Source: Todiramphus chloris collaris
Lineage: Eukaryota; Chordata; Aves; Coraciiformes; Alcedinidae
Direction of reading: 5' to 3'
Length of the DNA stretch: 64,000 nucleotides
Assembly (NCBI GenBank): GCA_025345505.1
Contig: JANVCC010000048.1
Coordinates: 3,640,640 to 3,704,639, forward strand
The position numbers and the translations under genes are program-made. The notes below the pieces were generated by a model, which did no database searches, was not told the origin of the DNA, and was given only the letters and a program-made list of their open reading frames with translations. Below, piece by piece: positions 51,088 to 61,700 of this stretch. Every line of letters starts with the position of its first letter. The first letter of the stretch is position 1.

Positions 51088-51363
51088 AAGACAAAGCCAG
51101 ACTCTTCTCACACGGGCATATTATTGCTGGAGGCAACAAACACAAGGAAACAGCCAGTTACATAGTAGGAAAACATTTTTCACCTGGAGAACAAAGCAGA
51201 CTACTCGGAGACGATGTGGCATCTCCATCCTTGGAGATGGACAGAACTTGACTGGACTTGGCCCCGGGGAACCTGATCTGGCTAGTTCTCTTTTACATGG
51301 AGAGGTTGGACCAAATGACCCCCAGGGATCTCATCCAACCCCTGAAGTTACAGTTCTGTGACT
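51088..51363 (+). mobile_element. CR1-type LINE 3' end (sense), old
   Basis: A diverged CR1 layout: AGACAAAGCCAGACTCTTCT, a GAGGCAACAAACACAAGGAAAC block, GGAGAGGTTGGACCAAATGA, CCCCCAGGGATCTCATCC, then CAACCCC and TTCTGTGACT. Many changes from the young copies indicate an old insertion or older subfamily. Confidence 0.75.
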
Positions 51364-52335
51364 CCAAATATAAGAAATAAAGTGTTTCTAAAAGCAACTT
51401 CTGTTCATGGTGAAATATTTAGCAGCCAGTTGTGCAGATGCAGCTTCCCAGCACAGTTCAGTATTGTACTGGTTTGTGCCAGTGTGACACAGATCAGCTG
51501 ATCGTGCCTTTCACAAGACTTCTGCTTTTGTTTTCAGGATGTCTGTGGTAGGTGCATCAGTCCCTTAAAAATGAGATACGGGGTAACTGTAAAGTTCCAA
51601 GGGCTGGAGGGGGAGCATCTCCCCAGCAGGCAGCCCGGAGGAGTCTGAGGAATGACTAAGAGCTGCCTGGAAATGGTTCACTCCAGTCCTGTATCTGCAC
51701 CTGCACCGTGTATTTTAGTACAACTCGGTGTCGGTTTTGTGTTCTGGTGACAGAAGCAGACGGTGGGCTGGGATGGTGGCAGTGGTGAAGCCTTGATGAG
51801 AACATGGTGCAGCAAGTGCACGCTGGAAGTGCAGAGGAGCAAAGAACTTGCTGCAGCTCCACATCACTGTTTACCCAGCAGCACATTTGTCACTCTGAGG
51901 TTCCCCATGTGCATGTCTGTTCTTACCCTGCAGTGAGCACAAGTTTATTCCTCAAGAGCTAAGACTTTCACTGGGAATTCACTGATCTATTAAAGTTCGT
52001 GACCTTACTCGCCTTTGCATTTGTGGATCTCTCTCTGCTTTCTGAGTAGTTTTTGGTAGCTCACTGGCAAATTAGTAGGATGTATGGACTATAGTCCCTG
52101 AGGGCTCTCTTGGGCTAAGGACTGTTCAAATATTTTAATAAGTCTGAAATGGAATATAGAGTATTGCATAAAAAACTAAGACAGAGTTTCAAGCACTTTG
52201 GATGTCAGGGTTTTAGTTTAGTATCCACTTCATATGTTCATAAGCTGTTTTGAAATCAGTGAGAGGTGCACAGGCTGAATCTGGAAAGGAAAAGAAAAAG
52301 TCATTTTCAAGACAATATCAGTGAAGACTTAAGCA
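51364..52335. other. Unique intronic DNA
   Basis: No feature recognised. Confidence 0.5.
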
Positions 52336-52620
52336 CACGGTGCTGTGAGAAGGATCTGGGCATTACAGTGCATTATTATATAGTGCATCTGGGTATTATA
52401 CTCTTCCATTAAATGATCAAAGTCAAATGCTGTTATGGGCTTACTGGAATAATTGTGGCCGGTCGTGCCAGACTTGGAGAAATCATAAACAAGTTGGAGA
52501 AAGCTGAAAGAGAGCAACAAGAGTAAGATGCTTTGGAGACTATGACAAGCTTTGGAAGGACTGGTTTGTTTAGTTCAGAAAAGATACAAACTGACAGAAT
52601 CCAAGTCTTCAGATGTATTA
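52336..52620 (+). mobile_element. Ancient CR1/L3-like LINE fragment (sense)
   Basis: The order of worn blocks GAGAAAGCTGAAAGAGAGCA, ACAAGAGTAAGATGCTTTGG and GGTTTGTTTAGTTCAGAAAAG follows the ORF2 end of ancient CR1/L3 elements, where the protein reads like RVQ.R..KM..GL and GLFSLEKR. It is too degraded for certainty. Confidence 0.5.
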
Positions 52621-55600
52621 CTTTCATTCTCCACATCTGCTAAGAGAAGCTTGTGTCTTTTCTTAGCATCTCGCAATTTGCATGTTCAAAGAAATCCCCT
52701 ACCAAGCACACCAGTTCAAGGTGTGCGCGCATAAATAAGTGTGTGAATCTCAAGTGCTGCAAAATTGCTGTTTTAAATATGGCACTTCACTGATTTGATA
52801 CAAGTATTTACCTAGCGTCCCAAATGCATATTCTGAGAATTAATTTGCTAATATTTCGAAGGGCCTTTGTGTAAAGGCTCGGTGTGTTGCTTTCTGAATA
52901 TGTTGGTAAAGAACTGGAGAGTTCGTATTTGTTCTGGTTTCAAAAAATGCTGATTGTTTAAGTGTTCTTTCCCACGTATGGCCGTTATACAAACAGGAAT
53001 GAAGAAGTTTTCTCTCTTTGCCTCTTTATTCAGGTGCGAGTCAGATTTATATATGGAAATAAAGTCGTTTTCAAATGTCGGAGAACTAAGGAAGCAAGAG
53101 ATTAGAAGAGGGAGGAAGAAAAAGATGTGTTTATCAAAAACCAGATGTTTGGAGCTTATCAGATGGAGTTAATAGCTGCTTACAAAATGTAGAGAAAGTC
53201 ATCCACATCGATAATGACAGATTGTGGCTTTACGGGCAATGATTGATGAAGTCAGTGGGACGTTTTCTGCTAGCTCCACTGAGCTTAGGGTCAGGTCAGC
53301 TTTCTACAGTGAGTCTCCTTGGGCAGGAACCTTCACCGGTGACCAGCCAGTGTTCAGGTGCCCGTCGTTCCATGAATGAATTCCAAAAGATTTCCTAACC
53401 ACTATTCCCACTTTTAGTTCCTTGCCAGGTTCTCAGACATTTCCTTTACCGTGTCAGATAATATGAAAAGAACCTCAAATTGAGGCTTGCACCAAGCTGT
53501 TGGCAGCTGAATAAGGAAGGTTTTTCATGCATTGGAGTTTGAGGAGAAGATTTAGCAAAGTCTGTTTCCTCACCTTCTGGTGCTCTCGCCGTTCAGGAAT
53601 TCTTATCGCATTTATCCCTGTATCAAGGATATGATTGTTTGAAAGCCAGAGTTATTGAATAAAAAAATCAGGACCAGGTGCTGCTTTCTTCCATGAGGCT
53701 AAATTTGTTCTTTCTACAGCACAGTTCTGACTCGAGTGATCTCCAGTTGGTGTTTTCTCCAAGTGTAGTGCTCTGCTGTTAATTTGGGATTGTTGAGCAG
53801 TTTAAAAACCATGTGTTTTTGATGAGGCCGTGACACATTTGTAAAAACAAATGGATTTTAAACTGCTTAAGTTTCTAAATTAACCTTTAATATCTTCAAT
53901 CTTCTCAGCAAGCCATCAAGCAAAATACTGTAGCTTCTAGGAGGATTGAAAAAAATCCCTGAAACCAATAAAGAGTATTAGAACTGCTCTAGAAGAAACC
54001 CAAGTAATCATGGGACATTTCAAGATGTCATTCCATGTGGTGAGGGTTTCTATCTTTGAGTATTGATAATGGGGGGTAATAAAAAGATGGCATTATATCT
54101 GATACTTGGTGACATTTCGTACCATAGCTATAGAATATAGTCCAAGGGAGATAATAAGGAAGGGTTAGGAAGATGTGAAGTATTGAATTTGAATAGTTTA
54201 AGAAGTCAGGTTTGGATATTAGTCTAAATTTGACATGTTAAATAGATTTAATGATCACTTGAACAAGAAGCTATTAGGAAAATTACAGCTGGATTCTGAG
54301 AATGCCTCGATATGTGTGTGTGGTGGTGATGATGTTGCTGGGTTTTGTTTTCCCCATCTTCAAATGTAACTTTCTCCTTCTGGGAACTGTATTTGCACGT
54401 ATACCAAAATGTTACGCCGTTTTAGCCAGTCGAACGTTACAGTTGGCTGCTCAAGTCCCTTGTATTGTGATAGAGTTTGTTGACAGAGCTTCTCATCACA
54501 CATATATCAGGAAGCGTAATAACTCTTTTTAGAGATAATTTCTTGATTGCTCCCCTATTACTTGTTGTTTCGTTGTAAGCAAACAAGGAGCACAGTGAAG
54601 GCAAAGGACCGTGAATGTGAAATGAGTAGGGGATGTTTTTTCACAGTACAGACAACCACCCTGTAATAATTTTTTGCATTATGTGTGCTACACTTCTTTT
54701 TTATCCAACAGTTAAAAAAAAAAACCCCTCGTGCAGTATTTATAGGTACTTACTCTGAAGTCTGATAGACTTGTATGCTTCAAGGCATCATCCTTCATCT
54801 CCAGAAGCACCAGTCTGTGAGAGTAACTGGTATCCTGGTTGTGTTTTGCTTTGCTGTGAGGCAACAGCACTGGTCTCTGAGGGGTTTGCCTACTGGAGTA
54901 AATTACTCGCAGACAGTTTGCCAACAAGGAGATGCTGTGGAGTTTGCCAAATGTACTTTATTATCCGCTTGGTCCTAGGCGAGATGATCTAATGGGAAGC
55001 GTGTTGTAGGGCCAGTGAAGAGTGGTGTGAAGCTGGGGGCTCTGTGCTGTGCTGTCTGCAGGGTTACCCTGTGTTCAGTGCAACAATTGGTGCGTGTCCC
55101 GCCCTGCTGAGCAAGCATGTAGGTATTTTTGACCACGAGCCCAAGGCTGTAAGATAGTATACTGGAAGTATATCCTTAATTAGGCTAAATGTGTCCTTCA
55201 GTGAGAGCATTGTTACTTGCTTTTGTGCTTAATTCCCAAAGGATCTTCTTATTCCCTTATTTATTGCATTTGCAGCACATGAACTCATGTAGTTTTTTCA
55301 GACAGGGATGTGTTTGGAGATAGACCATCTCTTTTGGTGATTATTGTGAAGAAGTTGTTTTAAATTCTGTCTTTTGACACGTTCTTTTGAGGGGAATGAA
55401 ACAGGGACAGATGGCTGCTAGTTGATTAGGCTTGGGGTTTACTTTGCTTTTTATTTGCTCTTACATGCACCGAAAAGGGCTGAAAGATGATATAGAAATA
55501 AAGGAGTGGATGAGAAGTAACTTTTCATTAATTTATTGCCTTATTTCACACTGCCAAAAAGATAAAATTTGTTCTTTCTCCCACCCATCTCTTGTTGTAA

Positions 55601-56689
55601 ATCCTAAATGAATTGTGTAAGTGAGATGAGCTCCAGCTTCAAAAATGTAGTGGTTTCATGTTAGGGGCAGATTAAGCATTTAGGGTGAGAATCAATCATA
55701 TCTGTTTAAAAGAACTTTCCTCCAGAGATGGTGGCCCTGGGTTGTGCTGGATGCCATGGAGTTGGCAAACCCAGCCTGAGCTGAGGCACGAGCCCACTGC
55801 CTGCTCTCCTGCCAGCACAGCCCAGTACAGCTCAGTGTCCCGAGCTGGTTTGCAGCCAGGGCCCCTTTAATACACCTGAAGGGGCAGATGGGGTCCCCCT
55901 TTGTGACACAGCAGTCACCTCCCTAGGGCTGGGGCTTTCACCACTTGAGCTGATGCCAGAGCTCAACTGGTTTGGACTGGTGGTGCATGTGTGCTTGGGC
56001 TTTGCTCCTGGGCTGCGTTTCTTGCCTCTGGTATGGATTTAGGTAAATAATTCTGTCAACATTTTTGGATTCACAGAAACTGGAAGTGATTGTATATGTG
56101 GGTAGGGAGGTGGGGACACCGTGGGTTTACAAACAAAAAGCAAAAAGTGATGCTTGGGTTAAGGTAAAATATCTGTAGTGCTGCTCGCACGCGTACAGCA
56201 AAGGGCCGGACAAAGACAGCAATGCCAAGCTGTTGTGTTAGTATTTGGAAATTGTGCGTGTGCGTCAGGGGCTAGGCTTCTCAAAGCAAACTTTGATCTA
56301 CCATTAGATCCTATCCCGAGGGATCAGGTTTGACTCAGCTCTCTGTACAGCGCTGCTCACAGCTGAAGTAAAATTGGGACTTTTTTTGGCAATTGTTGGG
56401 CAACAGCTGATTCAAACCAGACACAACGGATGTATGAGGTTAATATCAAGAGACTGCAGGTTCTACATCTGAGCTAAATACTCGAGGCAGCCCAGTTTCT
56501 TATTCCTGGAGAGGAACGCACACCTTTAGGGTGAGTTCATCTGATCTGTTTTACAGCTTATTTCAGGCTGGAATGGAGTGTGCTCTAGACTAGCTGCACT
56601 GCTCCCAAACAGGTAACCCTCTGCAAAGAGGCAGCTGTGCTTTTTCTTTCCACCCCTTCTCAGCCCTTGAAGTGTAACAGGTCATGTCA
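52621..56689. other. Unique intronic DNA, about 4 kb
   Basis: No repeats or exons recognised. The stretch at 55720-55930 is GC-richer but matches nothing known to me. Confidence 0.5.
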
Positions 56690-56836
56690 TGTGGATGTCA
56701 AGTAGAAGGGGCAGTCTCTTTTCAGTGGTGCCCTACGATAGGACAAGAGGCAGTGGTCACAAGGGGAAACCCAGGAAGTTCCACCTCAAAATGAGGAGAA
56801 ACTTCTTCCCTGTGAGAGTGCCAGAGCCTGGCCCAG
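56690..56836 (+). mobile_element. CR1 fragment (sense half of an inverted CR1 chimera)
   Basis: TTTTCAGTGGTGCCCTACGA, AGGAAGTTCCACCTCAAAAT and GTGAGAGTGCCAGAGCCTGG are young-subfamily CR1 3' UTR. It ends abruptly at GGCCCAG, where the sequence switches into CR1 of the opposite strand. The last about 150 bp of the normal 3' end are absent. Confidence 0.92.
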
Positions 56837-57124
56837 GAGACTCCACAACCTCTCTGGGCAGCCTGGGCCAGTGCCTGTCACCCTCACCATGAAAAAATTT
56901 CTCCTTATGTTTATACACAGAACGTTCTGTGTTCCAGCTTGCACCCATTGCCCCTTGTCCTGTCACTGGATGTTACTGAGAAGAGCCTGGCTCCATCCTC
57001 CTGACACTCACCCTTTCCATTTTTATAAACCTTCATGAGGTCACCCCTCAGTCTTCTCCAGTCTAAAGAGCTCCAGCTCCCTCAGACTTTCCTCATAAGG
57101 GAGATGTTCCACTCCCTTTGTCAT
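56834..57124 (-). mobile_element. CR1 fragment (antisense half of the chimera)
   Basis: It starts CAGGAGACTCCACAACCTCT and runs backward through the 3' UTR (CTTGCACCCATTGCCCCTTG) into the ORF2 end (CTCATAAGGGAGATGTTCCA). It overlaps the same consensus region as the sense half but belongs to a different variant (CACCCTCACCATGAAAAAAT). The CR1 3' terminus is missing here too. Confidence 0.92.
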
Positions 57125-57880
57125 ATTTAATATAAATTAGTCTTTCAGTGATTTTTGGTATGTCCTCTCTTGATCTCTTTGCTTTTGGACATTTTGGATC
57201 CAAAGCCTCAAAAATGTTTTTTGCGTATGAAACCTTTCTTCTATTCCAGCATTTTAAGCTCTGATGTTTAAAACCTTCATTAGATGACAGAGGGATTTTA
57301 GGTCAAGCACTGCCTGACTTTCGTGATGATTTCCATCTGAAGGGTCTTTCATAGTGAAGTCTCTTCATGTTTTATTTAAAATTTCAGTTGGGCTCTTGAC
57401 TCATGGAAAAATAAATAAAAATGAAGGGCTTACTAGAAGTGCTGCAGAGAAAAAATTATGGAACAGCTATTTCAAATGAACTGCATGACATTTATCCATG
57501 AAAAATATCCATTAAGTGAGTGAATAAAGTTACTGCTCTGGTTTGACATAGGCAATATTTCTATGAGTACTGTAGATGTAGATGATTTACCTCTACCTCT
57601 GTTTTAAGTTCACCTTTAAAGTAATAAAACGTAAGTGGGCAAAGCCTTCCCGTAATCCCGCTTTGCCATGGCTCTCTGCTGTGTTGCTTAAAACATGACA
57701 TTACACTGAAAGAGGTATTTTTGCTTCATCCACCTGTAAGGGTAGGAGGAAATGTGTTTGCAGTTACTGCTGGTACTGAGGTAGTGTTTCTGGTTTGTGC
57801 TTTGGCAGTGGCTGAGAGTGCGGGGACGTGAAGGTGAAGGCTTGGGGTGAAGGGCTCTGGCAGAGCACTGGCTGTCTCCA
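57125..57880. other. Unique intronic DNA
   Basis: No feature recognised between the CR1 chimera and the LTR-like copy. Confidence 0.5.
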
Positions 57881-58366
57881 TGTCAGGGTTTAGGGTGAGG
57901 GCAGCCCCTTCGACCTGGCTCAGCCGCTCTCTGTTACCCCAGAGAAAGGGAATGAGGGAGAGAGACTCAGCCATAGACAAGGGAACTGCAACAGCTTCTG
58001 TGACAACCAAAATAATAGCAATAAAATGGAATATATACAAATACATACAAAAATGGTATCAGATCCAACCCCCTGATGGCAATTACGGCCCCGTCAGCAC
58101 TGGTGCTGTGGAGCAGGCACTGGGAGAGTCCCAGCCTGGGCCCAGCAGCAGCTGGGAGCTGTGTTCAGGAGCTGGGTTCTGGTGCTGGGTTCAGGAACCC
58201 CCAGAGCGGGACCGAGGGCAGAAGGGACCGAGACCCCCTCGGGTGCTCCGAGGAAGGAACCAGCAGAGGAAGCGAGCCGAGCCCAGCAGGGCCTTGAGCC
58301 TCCCGGGCCCTCAGCTCTGGGGGGAATGTGGCGTCTCTGGGCCAGGATCCGTCGCCGGGCAGTTTG
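57881..58366 (+). mobile_element. Endogenous-retrovirus LTR-like element, copy 2 (sense)
   Basis: It starts TGTCAGGGTTTAGGGTGAGG and carries AATAAA at 58020-58025. The GC-rich second half ends at GGGCAGTTTG, where similarity to copy 1 (4273-4755, opposite strand) stops. The first 200 bp are almost identical between copies; the GC-rich part differs at many sites and by small indels. No retroviral coding region adjoins. The right boundary is uncertain because no clear target duplication was found. Confidence 0.72.
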
Positions 58367-58510
58367 TTTTAGCTGAATAATTTATCCTAAATCGTGTGTG
58401 TCTGTCGACAGTCCATCTGTGCGGTGGTGTGCTGTGGTGGTATCAAATCCAGAAAGCCCATGGAAGATGAGAGCACCCAAAAAGCAGACGCCTGAGCAGT
58501 GCGCTCGGTG
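58367..58510. other. Short unassigned spacer between LTR-like copy and CR1
   Basis: About 140 bp without family resemblance. It may hold the flank of the LTR insertion. Confidence 0.4.
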
Positions 58511-58735
58511 TTCAGGAAGTTCCACCTCAGTATGAGGAAAAACTCCTTCCCTGTGAGAGTGCCAGAGCCTGGCCCAGGCTGCCCAGAGAGGCTGTGGAGT
58601 CTCCTGCTCTGGAGACTTTCCAGCCCTGCCTGGCTCTGTTCCTGTGTGGGCTGCCCTGGGTGACCCTGCTCTGGCAGGGGGGTTGGACTCGGTGATCTCC
58701 AGAGGTCCCTTCCCATCCCTAACATTCTGTGATTG
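58511..58735 (+). mobile_element. CR1 LINE 3' end (sense), young subfamily
   Basis: TTCAGGAAGTTCCACCTCAG, GGCTGTGGAGTCTCCTGCTC and GGCAGGGGGGTTGGACTCGG, ending AACATTCTGTGATTG. It differs at few positions from the 44919 copy. Confidence 0.96.
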
Positions 58736-61700
58736 TAATACTGATATTTCTGTGCTGTTTGCGTGGCGTTGTCTGCTGGTGTACAAGCAAACTTCGAGGG
58801 CTTCATTCTGAGCTTTACCAGAAGGATTCTGTGGCTGTGATTTCTTTGCGTGGAATTCCTATTACAGGCTGAATTGACTATCGATGGCTCCTCGAACCCT
58901 GAAGGCAGTACATCAGCTTCACTCACACTGAGCAATTTGTCCTCTGCTGTATGTGCCATGTACCGGCTGCAGTTTCTGAATTCTCCCAGGGCTGGGGCTT
59001 TGCTCTGATCATTTCCATGTTTCGTTTTCAAAGGTGGAATGTTTTACTAGGGGTGAAAAATATTTTTAATTAAGTATTTTAATTTGTTCTCATGTTATGG
59101 GCTTGTATTCCCCCCCCATGCAGGTTTCATCAGCTGTTACAAATATTTTCTGATACATGTGCTTTCAAGGTTTTTTGGCAAATCCAGTTGTTAAACAGGC
59201 ACTGAGTCCTTGTGAATCAATGATCTGTTTTTCTCTGCTTCCCAGATCTGGCAGATGTCTTGAGTTCTAGGACAAGAGATTTTCAGTGTTTTCTGTATGA
59301 AAGCAGATAAGATTGGTGGATAGTTAAGATTTCTTTGGAAAGGAACAGAGTTTCAGACCTCTGAGGGAGGAGGGCATTTCATTGACCACGTTTTTTTGTA
59401 AAATGTAGTAATTTTAGTAAGTAATTAAATCCAATAATGCATTTTATGGATGGTAATTTTCACTCACAGATACATGTGCTTAATTCAGAATGTAATTTTC
59501 ACCTTGACCAGCCAAATTAAACGTATTTGTTTCATTTTAGCCATAACTATTTTCTTACTTTTTTTTTCCCCTTTTTTACTTGTACTGCAATATAAATTGT
59601 TTTGTGTTTCCTTACTTGACTTTTTTCATTTGCACTAAGACACCTGAAGGGTCATTTTTAACAATCAAAAGGTGAGGAAATGTCAAAAGGTAAGGCTGCT
59701 GATAAAGGCTGTTTGTGTGCTCTGTGCTTTCTGCCTGTAGGTAGCAAGCCCGCAGAATGCGAGATGCTCAGCATGTGTGATTGGGACGAGGCTGTAACGT
59801 GAGAGAAGGGCAGCTGGTGTCTCGATGCTCCTTCCTTCTCTTTCCATTTGCTGACTTCCAGCTTGAGAACCTGCTGCAGCTGGGTTAACTTGATGCCTCA
59901 TGGAAATTTTAGGAGATGAGCACTTCTTATTGTCCCGTGATCAGAAACAGAGGGAGAAAGGAACAGAGAAGGCATGAAGAATTAAAGAATAAAGAAGCAT
60001 AAATCAGGAAGGGGGGAGGGAAAATAATAAATAAAGAGATAGAGGAGCTAGTGGCAGAGAATGCTTACCTCCCTGCAGACAAATAAAAATACTTAACCGT
60101 TTCCTTGATTTTACTTTGCCATATAAACAATTACCCAAGGAGCCATGTAAATGAAGTATGATAATGAGAGAGAAGTGAGTAGGTTTCTGCTGCCCTCCCT
60201 CTCTTTATTCCTTTCTCTTTGCAAAACTAGCTGTAGAATCTGAGACCTGGTCCGTGCCAGAAACTGCAGAGAAAAAAGTTACAAACATGAAGAGGAAGGA
60301 TAATCCCCCATGATTACACTTTTGTTATTTCTCAAGTGTTAATCACAAAATGAAAAATGGTATTGTGTGTAATCTTAGATTTGTGTAAGTGCATGATGAC
60401 ATTTTGAATTACCTTTCCTGAAACACAAACTGTGGATGTCTCAGGCACAGAAGACATTCACTGAATTGCAGAGCTTTAAAAATGACAGTCCTGGGGCTTT
60501 GATGGATTCTCTGTCTCCTGAAGTCTTGAAATGAAAGTCAATATTTTCTGTATTTCCAACAGAAGTTAAAAGACTAAATGCAGACGTTATTGCACGGCGT
60601 ACCTGGGCTTCTATAGGTGTTTGACAGGATGATCACAGGGTGTCTTCAGGATTTGAGTTACGAGGCTTGTTTGGAGTCTTGCCTTAGTGCTGCAGTGTGT
60701 GCAGCAAATCATTTTTTGCATACTTGGACTTGTGCTTTTATCGTGGAACATTCTTCTCTATTTGTTTTCTTAACATTTTCTTGCTTGGTGCAGTTTTTCC
60801 AGCTGCACTTTCTCTCTCCCTTTTTATGGTGTCCGTTCCAGCTGCCTCTGTAGTCTTCCCATCCCATCTGCCACATCCTGTCTTACTCTTGCTGTGCTAC
60901 TGTAATACCCTTTCCTCCTGCAAATGCTCCAGCAACCTGGTTTCTGTTTCATCTGTACCCTGATTTGTTTGTAGGTGGAGAATGTGGTGTTTCAGGGTTC
61001 CTTTTTATTGGTTTTGTTTTGTTTTTAGGAGAAAAATGGCTTTCGAGGTTTTTTGCATTTGTTTGTTTGGTTCAGCTCCTCCTTAGTGTGGACTGAGGAG
61101 GATGGACAGCATCCAGATTCCATCACTGTGGCTTGGGTTGGTCTTGTTCTCCTGCAGGACTGGCAGCTGAGCTGCTACCCAAGAAACTGGGGCTGATAAA
61201 AGTTCTACGTTTACTTTTTACACATTCTTGGCCCCTTAACAGAGACTTACCTGTTTTGGTTCAGCTGAAAAATGAACATCTTGAGGCCTTTCCTTTTCAA
61301 AATATTATCCTCTTTACTGTACTTCGTGGCCAACTGCTGGCCCAGCTGTGCCACAAAAAAAATCCCAAGATTATATTTTACAACAATGGCTTCGAGTCTG
61401 GTCAGACTTAAATCGGTAGGAAAAAAAAAACATCTTATACCTCTGGATGTATTAGGGGGCTTCAGTCTGTTGTGGTGTGACTGCTTCTTGTTGAATCTTC
61501 GATGCAAAAGACTGATGACCTTACAGATTTATTTAATTTTCTTTTTTTTTCTTTCTTTCTTTTGAAAGAAAAAATAGGTTAAAGATGTAAGCGACCACAG
61601 AAATGCTAAATATGATCCCAACGTGCAAAAATAACGATGATACAAAACTCTGTGAGGAAAGCCATGTAAGAATGCCTGTGGGCCTAGGCTTTTATTCCTT

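Noticed and set aside
57847..58380. 177-codon open frame across LTR-like copy 2
   Set aside because: Open only because the GC-rich repeat has few stops. It includes AT-rich LTR sequence, and copy 1 does not keep the frame.
58387..59031. 214-codon open frame on the - strand
   Set aside because: Its middle is the antisense of a young CR1 UTR, the same protein-like text as seen at other CR1 copies. The ends are unrelated flank.
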